Of a stretch of DNA of 64,000 nt, positions 26,000-34,989 are shown one piece after another. The notes beneath the pieces were generated by a model. The model saw nothing but the letters and a program-made list of their open reading frames with translations, was not told the DNA's origin and did no database searches. The stretch's first letter is position 1; each line of letters opens with the position of its first letter. Source of the DNA: Bradysia coprophila (lineage: Eukaryota; Arthropoda; Insecta; Diptera; Sciaridae); the NCBI RefSeq assembly GCF_014529535.1, contig NC_050738.1, forward strand, positions 3,418,588 to 3,482,587, read 5' to 3'. A program made the translations under genes and the position numbers.

Positions 26000-26052
26000 C
26001 AGAGAAATGATAAGCGAGGCCACTCATGAGTGCCGTGCTTATCATTTCTCTG
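26000..26052. repeat. 53-bp hAT-like MITE just past a stop codon
   Basis: A hairpin with ends CAGAGAAATGATAAGC and GCTTATCATTTCTCTG and a 21-bp loop. Flanks are CAAAACAG on both sides (25992-25999 and 26053-26060). The inner flank ends two bases from the stop codon of the F-box gene at 26062-26064, so the element sits in that gene's 3' untranslated region. Confidence 0.9.
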
Positions 26053-26061
26053 CAAAACAGT

Positions 26062-27720
26062 TTACACCATCGATGTGTCTCCATAATTGATTTGAAGCTT
26101 TAATAATTCTGGACTCGACGCGATTGTAATGTAATGCGCTACATTTTTCGGCCCATAGAAACCCGTAATGATAACTGTGAGATTCACCACAGGTACCACA
26201 CGTTGCTCAACAATCTTCAGAATCGCGTTGTAGTCGTTGGTACCGATAGACGTTATTTCAGAAAACTTATTCACCATAACATTCAAATGCGACAAATTCT
26301 TTCCATTCGAAATTATTGATGTTATCGTATCGATCATATTTGCAGCTGACGATGGTATATAATCAAGAGAAATAATTAGTTGAGATAGTGTGGGTAATTC
26401 TTTTACCAATTGAATTAGATCATCTTCATCATAGTGTGAAGATACAATTTCCAATTTGTGGAGAGTTTCGAATCGAGAAAGTAGGACCATTGCATCGTTC
26501 CCAATAACACCATTATAAATGTTCAACAATTTCAATTGAATGCCATTTTGAAGTATTGCATCCAACAGTGGAGAAGGGTCGTTCCCATTAAAATCTAAAC
26601 GCAAATTACGTAGTCGCTTCAGTCGACCTAATTGTAGCACATTCGTTTGAAAATTGTCATCCGCATGGTCAAATTCTATATTCAATATACTGATATTGGC
26701 ATATCGTTCACAAATCAATGGAAACAAATGTGACGATGACAGCATTGGCGTCTCTGTACCAGTGGTGTTCAGTGCAATTTCACCTTCGGTTAAAATATTC
26801 AGCTGTTCTAATTGCCAATTATTTTCTGGTGCGAAACACGACTCAAGGTGCTCGTGCTCATACTTTTCTACTGAAACAGTTAAGGAAGTCAGTTTTGGCA
26901 ACACTTTCTTTTGTAAAATGTCACTGTAGTTCGTGTTATCACCAGAAAAATTAATGTATAGACTTTCTAATCGAGAAAATACCGACCGACATTCTAACGA
27001 TATTGTATCACTACCAATGGCCACATAAGGCATACTTAACGATTTAATATTCGGGCAATTCCTATCAATTTGCAGCAGTACATCGGTCAGCTGACGTTCT
27101 TCGCATTCCGATCCGATACGTAATTGTCGAATCGACGATCCAAATGTTTTCAAAGACGCTTCGAACTGCGGCAATGAAATCGGATCATTCATTGAGACGT
27201 CAAAGGATTGAATTTCGCTGTCTTTGTATTTCAATCTGAAAACCTCTTTAGCAAGGTCATTGAAACGCAGACAAACGTTGGCCAGCGACCACAGTGTCCG
27301 TATGCCCACTTCCCGGAAAATCGAGCGTAAACAGTCATCATTTAATCCAGTGAGATTGAGTTCGTTGTCAATAATCGATTGGTCGTTGTTCATCGTGGAA
27401 GCGAGATTTGAATCTGGTGTCGTCATTGGTTCGATTTTGATTCGTTTTGAATCTGGTGTCGTCATTGGTTCGATTTCGATTCGTTTTGAATCTGGTGTCG
27501 TCATTGGTTCGATTTTGATTCGTTTTGAATCTGGGTTCGTCATTGGTTCGACTTTGATTCGTTGATCGTTTATGTAAATGTATCCATCCGATAAAATTTT
27601 ATCTACAACGCCTTCGTCTTCGAACTCAACCTGACACTCTAAGTTGTTTTTGACGATATCGTATCGTCGTGATCGAACCGTTCCATACCGTTCATAGTCA
27701 GAAAGACGAAAAGCAGTGGC
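26062..27720 (-). CDS. F-box/leucine-rich-repeat protein with partial RRM (5' end unresolved)
   Basis: F-box proteins recruit substrates to SCF (Skp1-cullin) ubiquitin ligases; LRRs usually bind the substrate. This single exon encodes 552 aa. The N-terminus looks like the C-terminal half of an RRM: YGTVRSRRYDI, then CQVEFEDEG and INDQRIKVEP. Next come four 13-residue repeats (R-I-K-[IV]-E-P-M-T-[TN]-P-D-S), an F-box (LTGLNDDCLRSIF ... VCLRFNDLA), and irregular LRRs to the end. A typical acceptor (TTTTTTCTTTCAG, ending at 27721) begins the exon. This and the missing first half of the RRM imply an upstream exon that I could not identify. Alternatively translation starts at the in-frame ATG at 27747. 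F-box and LRR calls are firm as a class; the RRM reading is inference. Confidence 0.75.
   Translation of the reverse strand, partial: ATAFRLSDYERYGTVRSRRYDIVKNNLECQVEFEDEGVVDKILSDGYIYINDQRIKVEPMTNPDSKRIKIEPMTTPDSKRIEIEPMTTPDSKRIKIEPMTTPDSNLASTMNNDQSIIDNELNLTGLNDDCLRSIFREVGIRTLWSLANVCLRFNDLAKEVFRLKYKDSEIQSFDVSMNDPISLPQFEASLKTFGSSIRQLRIGSECEERQLTDVLLQIDRNCPNIKSLSMPYVAIGSDTISLECRSVFSRLESLYINFSGDNTNYSDILQKKVLPKLTSLTVSVEKYEHEHLESCFAPENNWQLEQLNILTEGEIALNTTGTETPMLSSSHLFPLICERYANISILNIEFDHADDNFQTNVLQLGRLKRLRNLRLDFNGNDPSPLLDAILQNGIQLKLLNIYNGVIGNDAMVLLSRFETLHKLEIVSSHYDEDDLIQLVKELPTLSQLIISLDYIPSSAANMIDTITSIISNGKNLSHLNVMVNKFSEITSIGTNDYNAILKIVEQRVVPVVNLTVIITGFYGPKNVAHYITIASSPELLKLQINYGDTSMV
27410..27565 (-). 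repeat. 39-bp coding tandem repeat in the F-box gene
   Basis: Four copies of a 39-bp unit encode R-I-K-[VI]-E-P-M-T-[NT]-P-D-S-K. Three copies keep I-K-[VI]-E, which fits the sumoylation consensus (hydrophobic-K-x-E); the third copy reads I-E-I-E and has lost the lysine. Copies are nearly identical at DNA level, so the expansion is recent. Confidence 0.9.
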
Positions 27721-27758
27721 CTGAAAGAAAAAAGAAACTGTCGTCATTACCCAGTTAT

Positions 27759-28232
27759 CTAGCGAACGACCCGGACAACGCACTGTGCGTTGACCCGGAC
27801 GATTGACAATTGTTTATAAAGAACGGAGCTTTGGTCTCTGTACAATTTTCCGACATCTTTAATCAACGTCGTTAAAATATCATACTTGAAGTTGTATGTC
27901 CAGGGCGCGTTAGGAATTATAGGAACAACTAATTCTCTATTAAAATTTTCTGGCATAAGACCCTTGACTTTTAGTCAAGGGAATAACAAAGATAATTTTG
28001 ATCGAAACACGTTTTCTATGCCTAGTGTGTTTTGAGCTTACGTTCAACCAAAGTATTTTGACAAGTCTACCAATATAAATTATATGGGTAGATCTGTCAA
28101 AATTTTCACAGTAAACTTCACCTGGCATTACTGTACGAACTCTTGTCTCTTCCTCTTCGGCTTGTGTTGTGATTCGTATTTTTTGTAGTCGGTATGTGTG
28201 CCATTTTTCCGAAATTTCGTTCTTCACGTCTT
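27759..28232 (-). CDS. Unidentified two-exon ORF (~100 aa, 5' end missing)
   Basis: I do not recognise this protein. Exon a is about 28232-28122 and ends ATG CCA G|GTGAAG. Exon b starts at 27949 after TATGCCAG and runs to a TAG at 27759-27761. The join keeps one frame through ...RTVMP|ENFNREL.... The intron is 172 bp (27950-28121). There is no ATG in exon a: its frame opens just after a possible acceptor (GATAAG), so at least one 5' exon is expected beyond the MITE at 28248. The product is charged, with QAEEEETRVRTVMP near the splice and PNAPWTYNFKYDILTTLI in exon b. The last residues come from the MITE-tip insertion at 27776. It may instead be a decayed gene or a 5' part of the downstream F-box gene, which I could not join convincingly. 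Confidence 0.35.
27776..27791. repeat. 16-bp MITE-tip palindrome with 8-bp TSD
   Basis: CAACGCACTGTGCGTT is flanked on both sides by GACCCGGA (27768-27775 and 27792-27799). The sequence is just the two 8-bp tips of the CAACGCAC family joined head to head. With one duplicated flank it adds 24 bp, a multiple of three, to the minus-strand ORF that crosses it. Confidence 0.8.
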
Positions 28233-28247
28233 CTTATCTACAGTATA

Positions 28248-28604
28248 TAGGTTTGTTCCAAGTAACTGTAAACACTAACTTTGACAACCCGAACAACGAC
28301 AATTTCATCCACAACAGCGTCGCTTACGTGATATCACGCCGCGCCGTAAGTGTGCCTAAAATTTGAATTTCAAGCGACCGATTTAATGAAAAAGTGACCG
28401 AAAAATAACTTTCAATGCTTTCATCGTGTATGAAAATGACGCTGCGTCATTTACGCACTTTCCATTTTTAATTTCGACCGCACTTACGGCGTCAATTTCA
28501 TACAAATATAGCAACGTCGCCTACGCGATTTACACAGAAATATTATTGAGGTCATGGTTCTGTGGATGAAATTTGACAATTCATACAGCCTTGGAACAAA
28601 CTTA
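28248..28604. repeat. 357-bp inverted-repeat MITE (TAGGTTTGTTCCAAG ends)
   Basis: The left end TAGGTTTGTTCCAAG and the right end CTTGGAACAAACTTA are inverted, flanked by TA (28246-28247 and 28605-28606). The interior is non-coding, with imperfectly paired CGTCGCTTACG/CGTCGCCTACGC-like segments. The longer relative at 29101-31009 shares both subterminal regions. Confidence 0.7.
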
Positions 28605-29100
28605 TAATATCGATGTTCCTATGCCAAAAAACTGCAAAAAACACTCACATTTTGAATAAAATCATATAGTTTTCACAAGAAGCACGGTCGAAACGCGTCG
28701 AAGACGGATCAGTGTTTAATACCCAAAATTTCGCTTAAATGATCACTTTTAACCCTTTTATCTTTGTTTGAAAACATAAAAATGAGCATTGAGTTTATTG
28801 GTAGAATCATAGTTTGCACACTTTTTTGCATCCAAAAAATATGTGTCTCAAAGTGTCGAAAAACGAACCATTTTTCAACTGTCGAACTGTCAATTTCTTA
28901 CCTTATGATATTTGACTGGAAACAAAATTCGAATTGTTTTATGAGAAGGTAATTTCGGGTAATTCCATTCATCACCCATATTCCAATTTTTTTTTTCAAC
29001 TAAGCAACTCAGGAAGTTATGTCGACCTTTACACACTGATTCTAACTTAACAATAAACTGAAATTATATCTCTGTCAACAATGCAACATCAAAGTCCCAT

Positions 29101-31009
29101 AGGTTTGTTGCAAGTAACTGTAAACACGAGATTTCACCGGTCGAAAGAACACGATTTCATTCGCAGAGATCGGTTCTCATATAGTGTTATGATGAAAGAG
29201 AAAGATATATTTTGACAAGTACCCCAAGAGCTCGTTCAGGAACGATTTTTTCTTCACTGAGTTTCGTTCAGTTAACGATGACAGGTGTAACTGTGAGGTT
29301 AGATTTCTCACGATGTATTTTGGTCGTGAAATGTTACCCAAATGTCATGAAACTTCGGTGAAGTGAATTTACAATGGATGTGTTGTGGTTTGAATTTTTT
29401 TTGTTACAAAATTATCTGCTGATAGAAATCATTTCGGTTTCTGTGGACCATTTGATGAATCTATATGCCAGCGTCGACAGTTCAAGAACAAAGATTTTCC
29501 GATGTCGAATCGATCTGCCACCGACCTAACAGAACATTTTCATAGAAACGGATGTTGTGCTAAAGGCAATCCTGTACGAGTCGGGGGCTGCAAGCAACCA
29601 CAGTACAGGCAGTATTTGCTATATCGTTGTCGAGAACATCAGAACGCTGATATTAAAAACGAAGTAGCAAGCATCCAAGTGCAAAATGCTAGAAACGTCC
29701 ATCAAATGGCAGAGAGGTTTTTGCGTGCAGAACCACCAAGCTTCATGTTGCCGGCGAATATGTTGCGTTTTAGACAATGCTTAGCTTACTACAATATGCC
29801 GTAGCATTGATGCTGATCAAAACGAAATTTTTACGGGACGTACAAACGCTGCAACATTCGTTTTTTATGTACGGACAAGTACCGCTTCCTACGGAACCAG
29901 TCAATCTCATCCGCAAAGAAGCAATTGACAGAAACATTGTGGCGAAGGAAAAGGATCTGTTCATCAGTAAAAATCAGAATCTTTTGATCAAAACGTTGCT
30001 CAAGCAGATGAAGCAGCTGTTCGACTTCGGCCAGACGGAGAATTAGTACATTTGGCCCGGTCTCATCGATCCGAAAGACGGAAGAAGGAAGTGAAGATCA
30101 TGCCCAGGTAACCGCTCAATACTATTACGAGGCATATGAGGAGACGCCTGATGCAATTCAGATGATCAAAGAAATGTTAAAAAAGCGCACTAGAGATTGT
30201 GTGGAAATATTTTTTTTCTGCGATTTTTCATTGAGTCGAATGAATTCTGAATAATGGATTTGTGATGTTCGTCATGGTCAAATAAATTTCTAAGGTAAAC
30301 GGTTCTGTTGTAAGTTTTTTGTGGCACATCCTTTCTCTTCATCGATAAATCAGTCGCTACTTTAGGTCTTCAATGTTTTCAGACCAGGATCCGCTGGCTA
30401 CAATTTGACACCTTAAATCTGTTTCAACCTGACCCGATCTACTGTTATTCGGAAGTGTGAGTGTAAAACTCTAGCTGTTTTGCAGTCCAGACTGCAGTAG
30501 TGGACGTAAAATAAATGAATTAAAAATTAAAATGTCTATTTCTGTAAGTGACAATACACCCTCAATCACTTAACTGGAGTTCACGTTCCTACTTAAAAGA
30601 ATTACCTTTATGCATCATGATATTTTCTGAAAAGCAAACGGTGTGTGAATGTAAACATAAACAAAAAGTTAACTCGTAACTTTCACTAACGTATCTGAAC
30701 GGCAAACGTCAGACAACTGTCAGTGTAACATTAAACGAATCGTCAAATGTTCACTGAGTGAAGAATTTTCCGTTCTTGAACGAGCTCCAAGGCAACTTAT
30801 AATAAACTGGTCATCAGTCCTCTCACTCTCAACGTAACAAAGAGAAAGCAATATTTTGACAAGTACTCCAAGGCAAGCTATAATAAATTAACTAGTATAG
30901 TCTTCGGTTCTCTTGCTCTGATGATAACAGTCTACAAATAGTGATGAGGCTATGTCTCTATGGATTAAATTTGACAATTCGTATGGCCTTGGAAAAAACC
31001 TATTTTGTT
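29101..31009. mobile_element. 1.9-kb element carrying ORF fragments
   Basis: The left end GGTTTGTTGCAAGTAACTGT and the right end TTTGACAATTCGTATGGCCT...AAACC match the ends of the 357-bp MITE at 28248, with TA next to each terminus. Inside lies a second, inner inverted pair: GAGCTCGTTCAGGAACG (about 29229) pairs with CGTTCTTGAACGAGCTC (about 30771). Between the inner arms is non-repetitive sequence with overlapping open frames (29430-30180). It looks like a large non-autonomous or decayed relative that has picked up coding-like sequence. Confidence 0.5.
29502..30180 (+). pseudogene. Broken coding-like region inside a repeat element
   Basis: I recognise no family. One frame is open upstream of and through 29502-29804 (100 aa from its ATG; contains FHRNGCC and YRCREHQNAD). 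A second, 29777-30046 (89 aa), overlaps it in another frame (YGQVPLPTEPVNLIRKEA, then KTLLKQMKQLFDFGQ). Two further short frames follow, one containing LRPDGELVHLARS and one containing QYYYEAYEETPDAIQMIKEM. Amino-acid composition is protein-like in each, with no homopolymer bias, which suggests one ancestral coding sequence broken by frameshifts, or exons of a captured gene. No transposase catalytic motif is visible. Confidence 0.35.
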
Positions 31010-31416
31010 ATCATAATAGAGTGTTATGACCAGAGCGAGAGAACCGAAGACTATTTAATTATACCTTGCTTTGGGGTACTTGTCAAAGTATTTGCTTGTC
31101 TTTCAACATGTTATGATGTGAGTGAGAACACCAAAGACCCGTTTATTTTAACTTGCCTTGAAGTACTTGTCAAAATTTTCTTTCTCTTTCTATAGAGAAA
31201 GATCGTGTCATTTGCCATTTCCATTATGTGAACAGTACATTTCTTTACCGATATTTCAAGGTTCACCACTTCTGAAGATTTTAGTCAAATCATTTTACAT
31301 ATAACAAAAAATCACCACTGACAAAGTGTTGTATTGCTTTGACTTGACCAAAAATTGTTGAAAAAATTTCTTTTATTCAACGAAGGGCGAACGAAACGTG
31401 TTACCGTTTACGATTC

Positions 31417-31611
31417 GTGACGAAACGTTTTACCGTTTACAATCATAATGCGGACGAACAGCAGGACAAAACAATGCTGATTTCGGCGTATCACGCCATC
31501 ATCAGTGCACCTATGTCTTGCGATGACTATGTGCATATCAGCACGACACAAACTGAAGTGAGCAATCACTTCAACTGTACGAGCATTATATACACTTTTT
31601 CGTCATGTTGA
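31417..31611 (+). CDS. Arm-encoded ORF, 64 aa, GTG start only
   Basis: This frame encodes a peptide with NHNADEQQDKTMLISAYHAI and CDDYVHISTTQTEVSNHFNC, and is repeated almost unchanged on the minus strand at 31949-32248 (first 60 residues identical). It is open back to a stop just before the GTG. The middle arm (31609-31865) carries only part of it. Identity between copies can be explained by recent duplication of the arm, so protein function is not shown. No family recognised. Confidence 0.25.
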   Translation: MTKRFTVYNHNADEQQDKTMLISAYHAIISAPMSCDDYVHISTTQTEVSNHFNCTSIIYTFSSC

Positions 31612-31865
31612 TATGCACATAGTCATCGCAAGACATAGGTGCACTGATGATGGCGTGATACGCCGAAATCAGCATTGTTTTGTCCTGTTGTTCGTCCGCA
31701 TTATGATTATAAACGGTAAAACGTTTCGTCACGAATCGTAAACGGTAACACGTTTCGTTCGCCCTTCGTTGAATAAAAGAAATTTTTTCAACAATTTTTG
31801 GTCAAGTCAAAGCAATACAACACTTTGTCAATGTTGAATTACTGACCAAGCAATACAACAATTTT

Positions 31866-32099
31866 ATTAATCGATGCTTTTTGAAGTTTGGCATCGCAGC
31901 TGTGGGTGGCGCCACGGCTGCCATACTCTGCGCGGTTTTAGTAACAATTTATTTATTGTCACTAAAATTACCGAAAAACAAATTGTCGGATGTGAGAGAT
32001 CCACAAAAGCTGTATGTGAGAGATATAGCAAAAAAAACAAAACAAAGAGTTTTAACAAATGACGAGAAAGTGTATATAATGCTCGTACAGTTGAAGTGA
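31866..32099 (+). CDS. Core ORF with one membrane segment, no ATG start
   Basis: The core of the composite element has an open frame ending at a TGA at 32097-32099. It has a hydrophobic stretch (GIAAVGGATAAILCAVLVTI) followed by a basic tail with SDVRDP and NDEKVYIMLV. The frame stays open into the adjacent arm back to about 31770 but has no ATG; the frame-shifted ATG at 31874 gives a different 62-aa product. It could be an exon fragment captured by the element. Family unknown. Confidence 0.25.
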   Translation: MNRCFLKFGIAAVGGATAAILCAVLVTIYLLSLKLPKNKLSDVRDPQKLYVRDIAKKTKQRVLTNDEKVYIMLVQLK

Positions 32100-32779
32100 T
32101 TGCTCACTTCAGTTTGTGTCGTGCTGATATGCACATAGTCATCGCAAGACATAGGTGCACTGATGATGGCGTGATACGCCGAAATCAGCATTGTTTTGTC
32201 CTGCTGTTCGTCCGCATTATGATTGTAAACGGTAAAACGTTTCGTCACGAATCGTAAACGGTAACACGTTTCGTTCGCCCTTCGTTGAATAAAAGAAATT
32301 TTTTCAACAATTTTTGGTCAAGTCAAAGCAATACAACACTTTGCCAATGTTGAATTACTGACCAAGCAATACAACAATTTTATTAAAAATCACCACATCG
32401 TCACGGCGACGAGAATCGCCAAAGTATGTGAATTTTTGTATGAAATCCGCCATTTTATCGTCAGCTGTGGTGTGTCACCTGCGTATTTGTATCTGCGTGA
32501 CCTTCCCAAAGTTTACAGCCTTTACAAAAAAAAATAATTAGAAGAAAAACTACTACAACCTAGAACGGTCTTAATATCTGATTAATAATTTCATTTCGCT
32601 TATTTTTACTGAGAACTAAGTTACTGTGTATAAATTGCCCGGTTCCAAAATGTCTTCAATAAACCTTAAAATCGTGTGAACTTCACACTCGTTTAACACT
32701 GAGGTAAAAGAGTTTAGATTGAGAATTACTCAAATTATCGTGATGGCAAGGAAACATAAATAAAAATTTTGGGAATAAC

Positions 32780-33049
32780 CAAGGTAAATATAGTGAGGAG
32801 GTAATGCCATATATAACCGAATCAGATGTGCGGTGGCACGAAAGTTCGATACAAACACCATCTAATCCCTACGATGAAAGTAAAAAATTGAATAGAAAGT
32901 CGGGCCATCTGTTGTGAGATAGCGATAATATTTTTGTAAAATACAAGTAAATCGTAGTCAACCATTTTAAAAAAAGATGTCATTGGCATCGAACTTATGT
33001 GGTAGGCCGCGCGTCGGATTGGCATTACCTCCTCACTATATTTACCTTG
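32780..33049. repeat. 270-bp hAT-like MITE, perfect 8-bp TSD
   Basis: The ends CAAGGTAAATATAGTGAGGA and TCCTCACTATATTTACCTTG are perfect inverted repeats, followed by weaker pairing (GCCATATATAACCGAATCAG against the GTCGGATTGGC side). Flanks are GGAATAAC on both sides (32772-32779 and 33050-33057). The interior is non-coding. Confidence 0.9.
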
Positions 33050-33057
33050 GGAATAAC

Positions 33058-34148
33058 TTCCACAATGTGAGTCTCATATATCCCATCTTCGAACTTAGCC
33101 CCATCCTTAGCCTTGTCGTGATAACAAAACTAAATATGAAGCGTACGTTGACCGTTTTCGCTCACATTTACTATTTCCACAAACTTTCAATCATAGTGGT
33201 CGGGTCGCGTAACAAACATCCATTTTTCAGCGTAAGACCCTGACTTACAGTCGAGGGAATGAGTGAATTAAATTTGATTATCAGCGAATGACTGTGCCAT
33301 AAATATTACCTCGATTTAATGTTTATATGTCTGGCGGATGGATTTGAGGGTAGATAATTTCGTGGTGTGTTGATTTTCGTTCGAAGCGCTTCTTCACTTG
33401 CTGGTTAAATTATATATTCTTTTCCGACCTAGTTTTTCCCTCTTTAACGAAATCTTGCAAAGAAAAGTTTCGGCAAAAGTTTTGAGTGATGAAAATAATA
33501 AAACCATAAAATGGAATAGACTTTCGTCTGAGCGGGGAGAGTGTACAAAATGTAATACAGTATATGTAAATAGATTAAAATCCTTGTGGTGTTGTAGGAT
33601 TATGAGCTTATTGTTGGGATAACATTGTTTTTAAATTGTATTTAACGTGTTCCATTTTAAGGTTCTTGTTTGCGGCTGCTAGCTGCTGGAATGTCTTTAA
33701 TTTTCTGTTCAAACAGTTCCATTAAATTTTAATTAACTGGACTGGACATGGCAATGTTATTAAGGTTAAGTTTTTTACTTTATTTAAAAAACGTGAGGCA
33801 GCAATCTCGGTGGCTTTAATTTACGACAATGTTTGTCTCGAATTATATTCTCTCTTATGACGAGTCCTTCGAAAAGGTGAACAAAACAATTAGAAGATGT
33901 TGCTTTCTACTTTACGTTTGCGTTTATTGAGTGACTGTAAGTCGGTTCAAACTTAGTCACGAGTAAAAAATGGCTTCAGCTTTGGGAAACGAACTTCCGA
34001 AATCGGACGTATTTTTTGGCCGTCGATATAACTCATGAGTTATATATATAATATTAACGAGGCTTCTTCACCAACCAGCAATTTCCAGTGAGTAAGCACA
34101 CTTCAATAAGCTAAGCCAGAGGCTGATAAGCAAATATGAGAATTGAAT
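33058..34148. other. Intergenic, no gene seen
   Basis: AT-rich spacer before the acetyltransferase 3' end. A 23-bp stretch at about 33235 (AGACCCTGACTTACAGTCGA) resembles 27958-27983 (AGACCCTTGACTTTTAGTCA), suggesting another minor dispersed repeat. Confidence 0.4.
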
Positions 34149-34154
34149 TTTATT
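34149..34154 (-). promoter_or_regulatory. Poly(A) signal AATAAA of the acetyltransferase gene
   Basis: AATAAA on the minus strand lies 7 bp after the stop codon at 34161. If used, the 3' untranslated region would be only about 25-30 nt. Confidence 0.45.
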
Positions 34155-34160
34155 TAAAAT

Positions 34161-34989
34161 TTACAAAAATTTGACACACAAAATTGTTGCTTCATCATCA
34201 GTTCCTATTCGTTCTGCCAGCGATTTTCCATCGAACCAGATATCGGTGTAAGGGAATCGATTAAAAAATTCAAAGCCCATGCTACGTCCTATCGATTGTG
34301 ATACTTTAGAAGCAAAAAGTGACGTAACAATTGTTGGTCTAGCTGATTTCAAATTGGCAGGAAGTCGATCCAAACCGTTCCCATTTTTAAGTTCCAGCGC
34401 TAATCGAATGGTGTAGTCGGTCAATGTTTTCCCGATGGATTTTCGGCAGTGTGTGGGTGTCACTCCCAAGAACATCAATTCCATCAAACAGTCGGTTTTG
34501 AATTGATCGAATAAGTCCAGTTCCTTGTCACAATCGATCATCATTTGAATGTATGCTTTGCTGGTCGGGTTCTGGCATCGATCTCGAATAATTTCGAAAA
34601 ATGATACTTCGTCGGATGTTGGTTTCGGCTAAAATCGATTTCGATTTAGAGGACAAAATCTTTCACGCTGTGGCACGGCCTTATTCACCTGTAGTTTGTT
34701 GAAAGAAAATCCAACAATTTCGCCGGTCGAAATTTCTCTCGCCAGTAATGACACACCGTCTTTGGTTGTTTCTCTGACCAATGTAGAAAGTTCTTTGCGA
34801 ACCTCTTCCGTTCCGGGAAGATTAATTCCATAGCCAATGCACACATACTCTAGGTCATAGAAGGCATCATTGAGCACCTGGAACGTTTGCGGAATTCGGT
34901 GAGTGGTTGGTTGAACTTAGTCTTTTTGATTCTTACTTTATCACACTGGTCCCAATAATTGTCTGAATAGGAAACTATTTCGTACTCAT
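34161..34989 (-). CDS. GNAT-family N-acetyltransferase, first exon missing
   Basis: GNAT enzymes transfer an acetyl group from acetyl-CoA to amines; insect-expanded members resembling arylalkylamine N-acetyltransferases act on biogenic amines, though the substrate cannot be read here. Exons found: 34989-34937, 34877-34689 and 34628-34161, with introns of 59 and 60 bp (AAA|GTAAGA ... CCAG|GTG; CAG|GTGAAT ... TTAG|CCG). They encode about 235 residues. Features: the DGVSLLARE...TGEIVGFSFN strand pair and, in the last exon, the acetyl-CoA motif LGVTPTHCRKSIGKTLTDYTIRLA, where the usual R/Q-x-x-G-x-G/A is present in degenerate form (CRKSIG). The first exon found begins in phase 1, after TTTTCAG, so a short 5' exon carrying the start codon must lie upstream of 34990; I did not find it. 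The C-terminus (VKFL) is complete. Confidence 0.75.

Larger units (their letters stand above)
31319..32384. mobile_element. Composite three-arm repeat element with 12-bp flanking repeats
   Basis: The same arm of about 270 bp occurs three times: 31319-31600, inverted at about 31609-31865, and again at about 32092-32384 in the orientation of the second. The arms share CAATACAACACTTTG, GTTGAATAAAAGAAATTTTT, GTAAACGGTAAAACGTTTCG and ATAGTCATCGCAAGACATAG. The whole is flanked by AAAAATCACCAC at 31307-31318 and 32385-32396. A unique 225-bp core (31866-32091) lies between arms two and three. Each arm holds a homologous ORF (see the ORF entry). The origin is unclear; it has traits of a foldback plus a tandem arm duplication. 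Confidence 0.7.

Noticed and set aside
31319-32384. Mini-LTR retrotransposon (TRIM)
   Set aside because: Arms lack TG...CA ends, no primer-binding or polypurine site is seen, one arm is inverted, and the flanking repeat is 12 bp.
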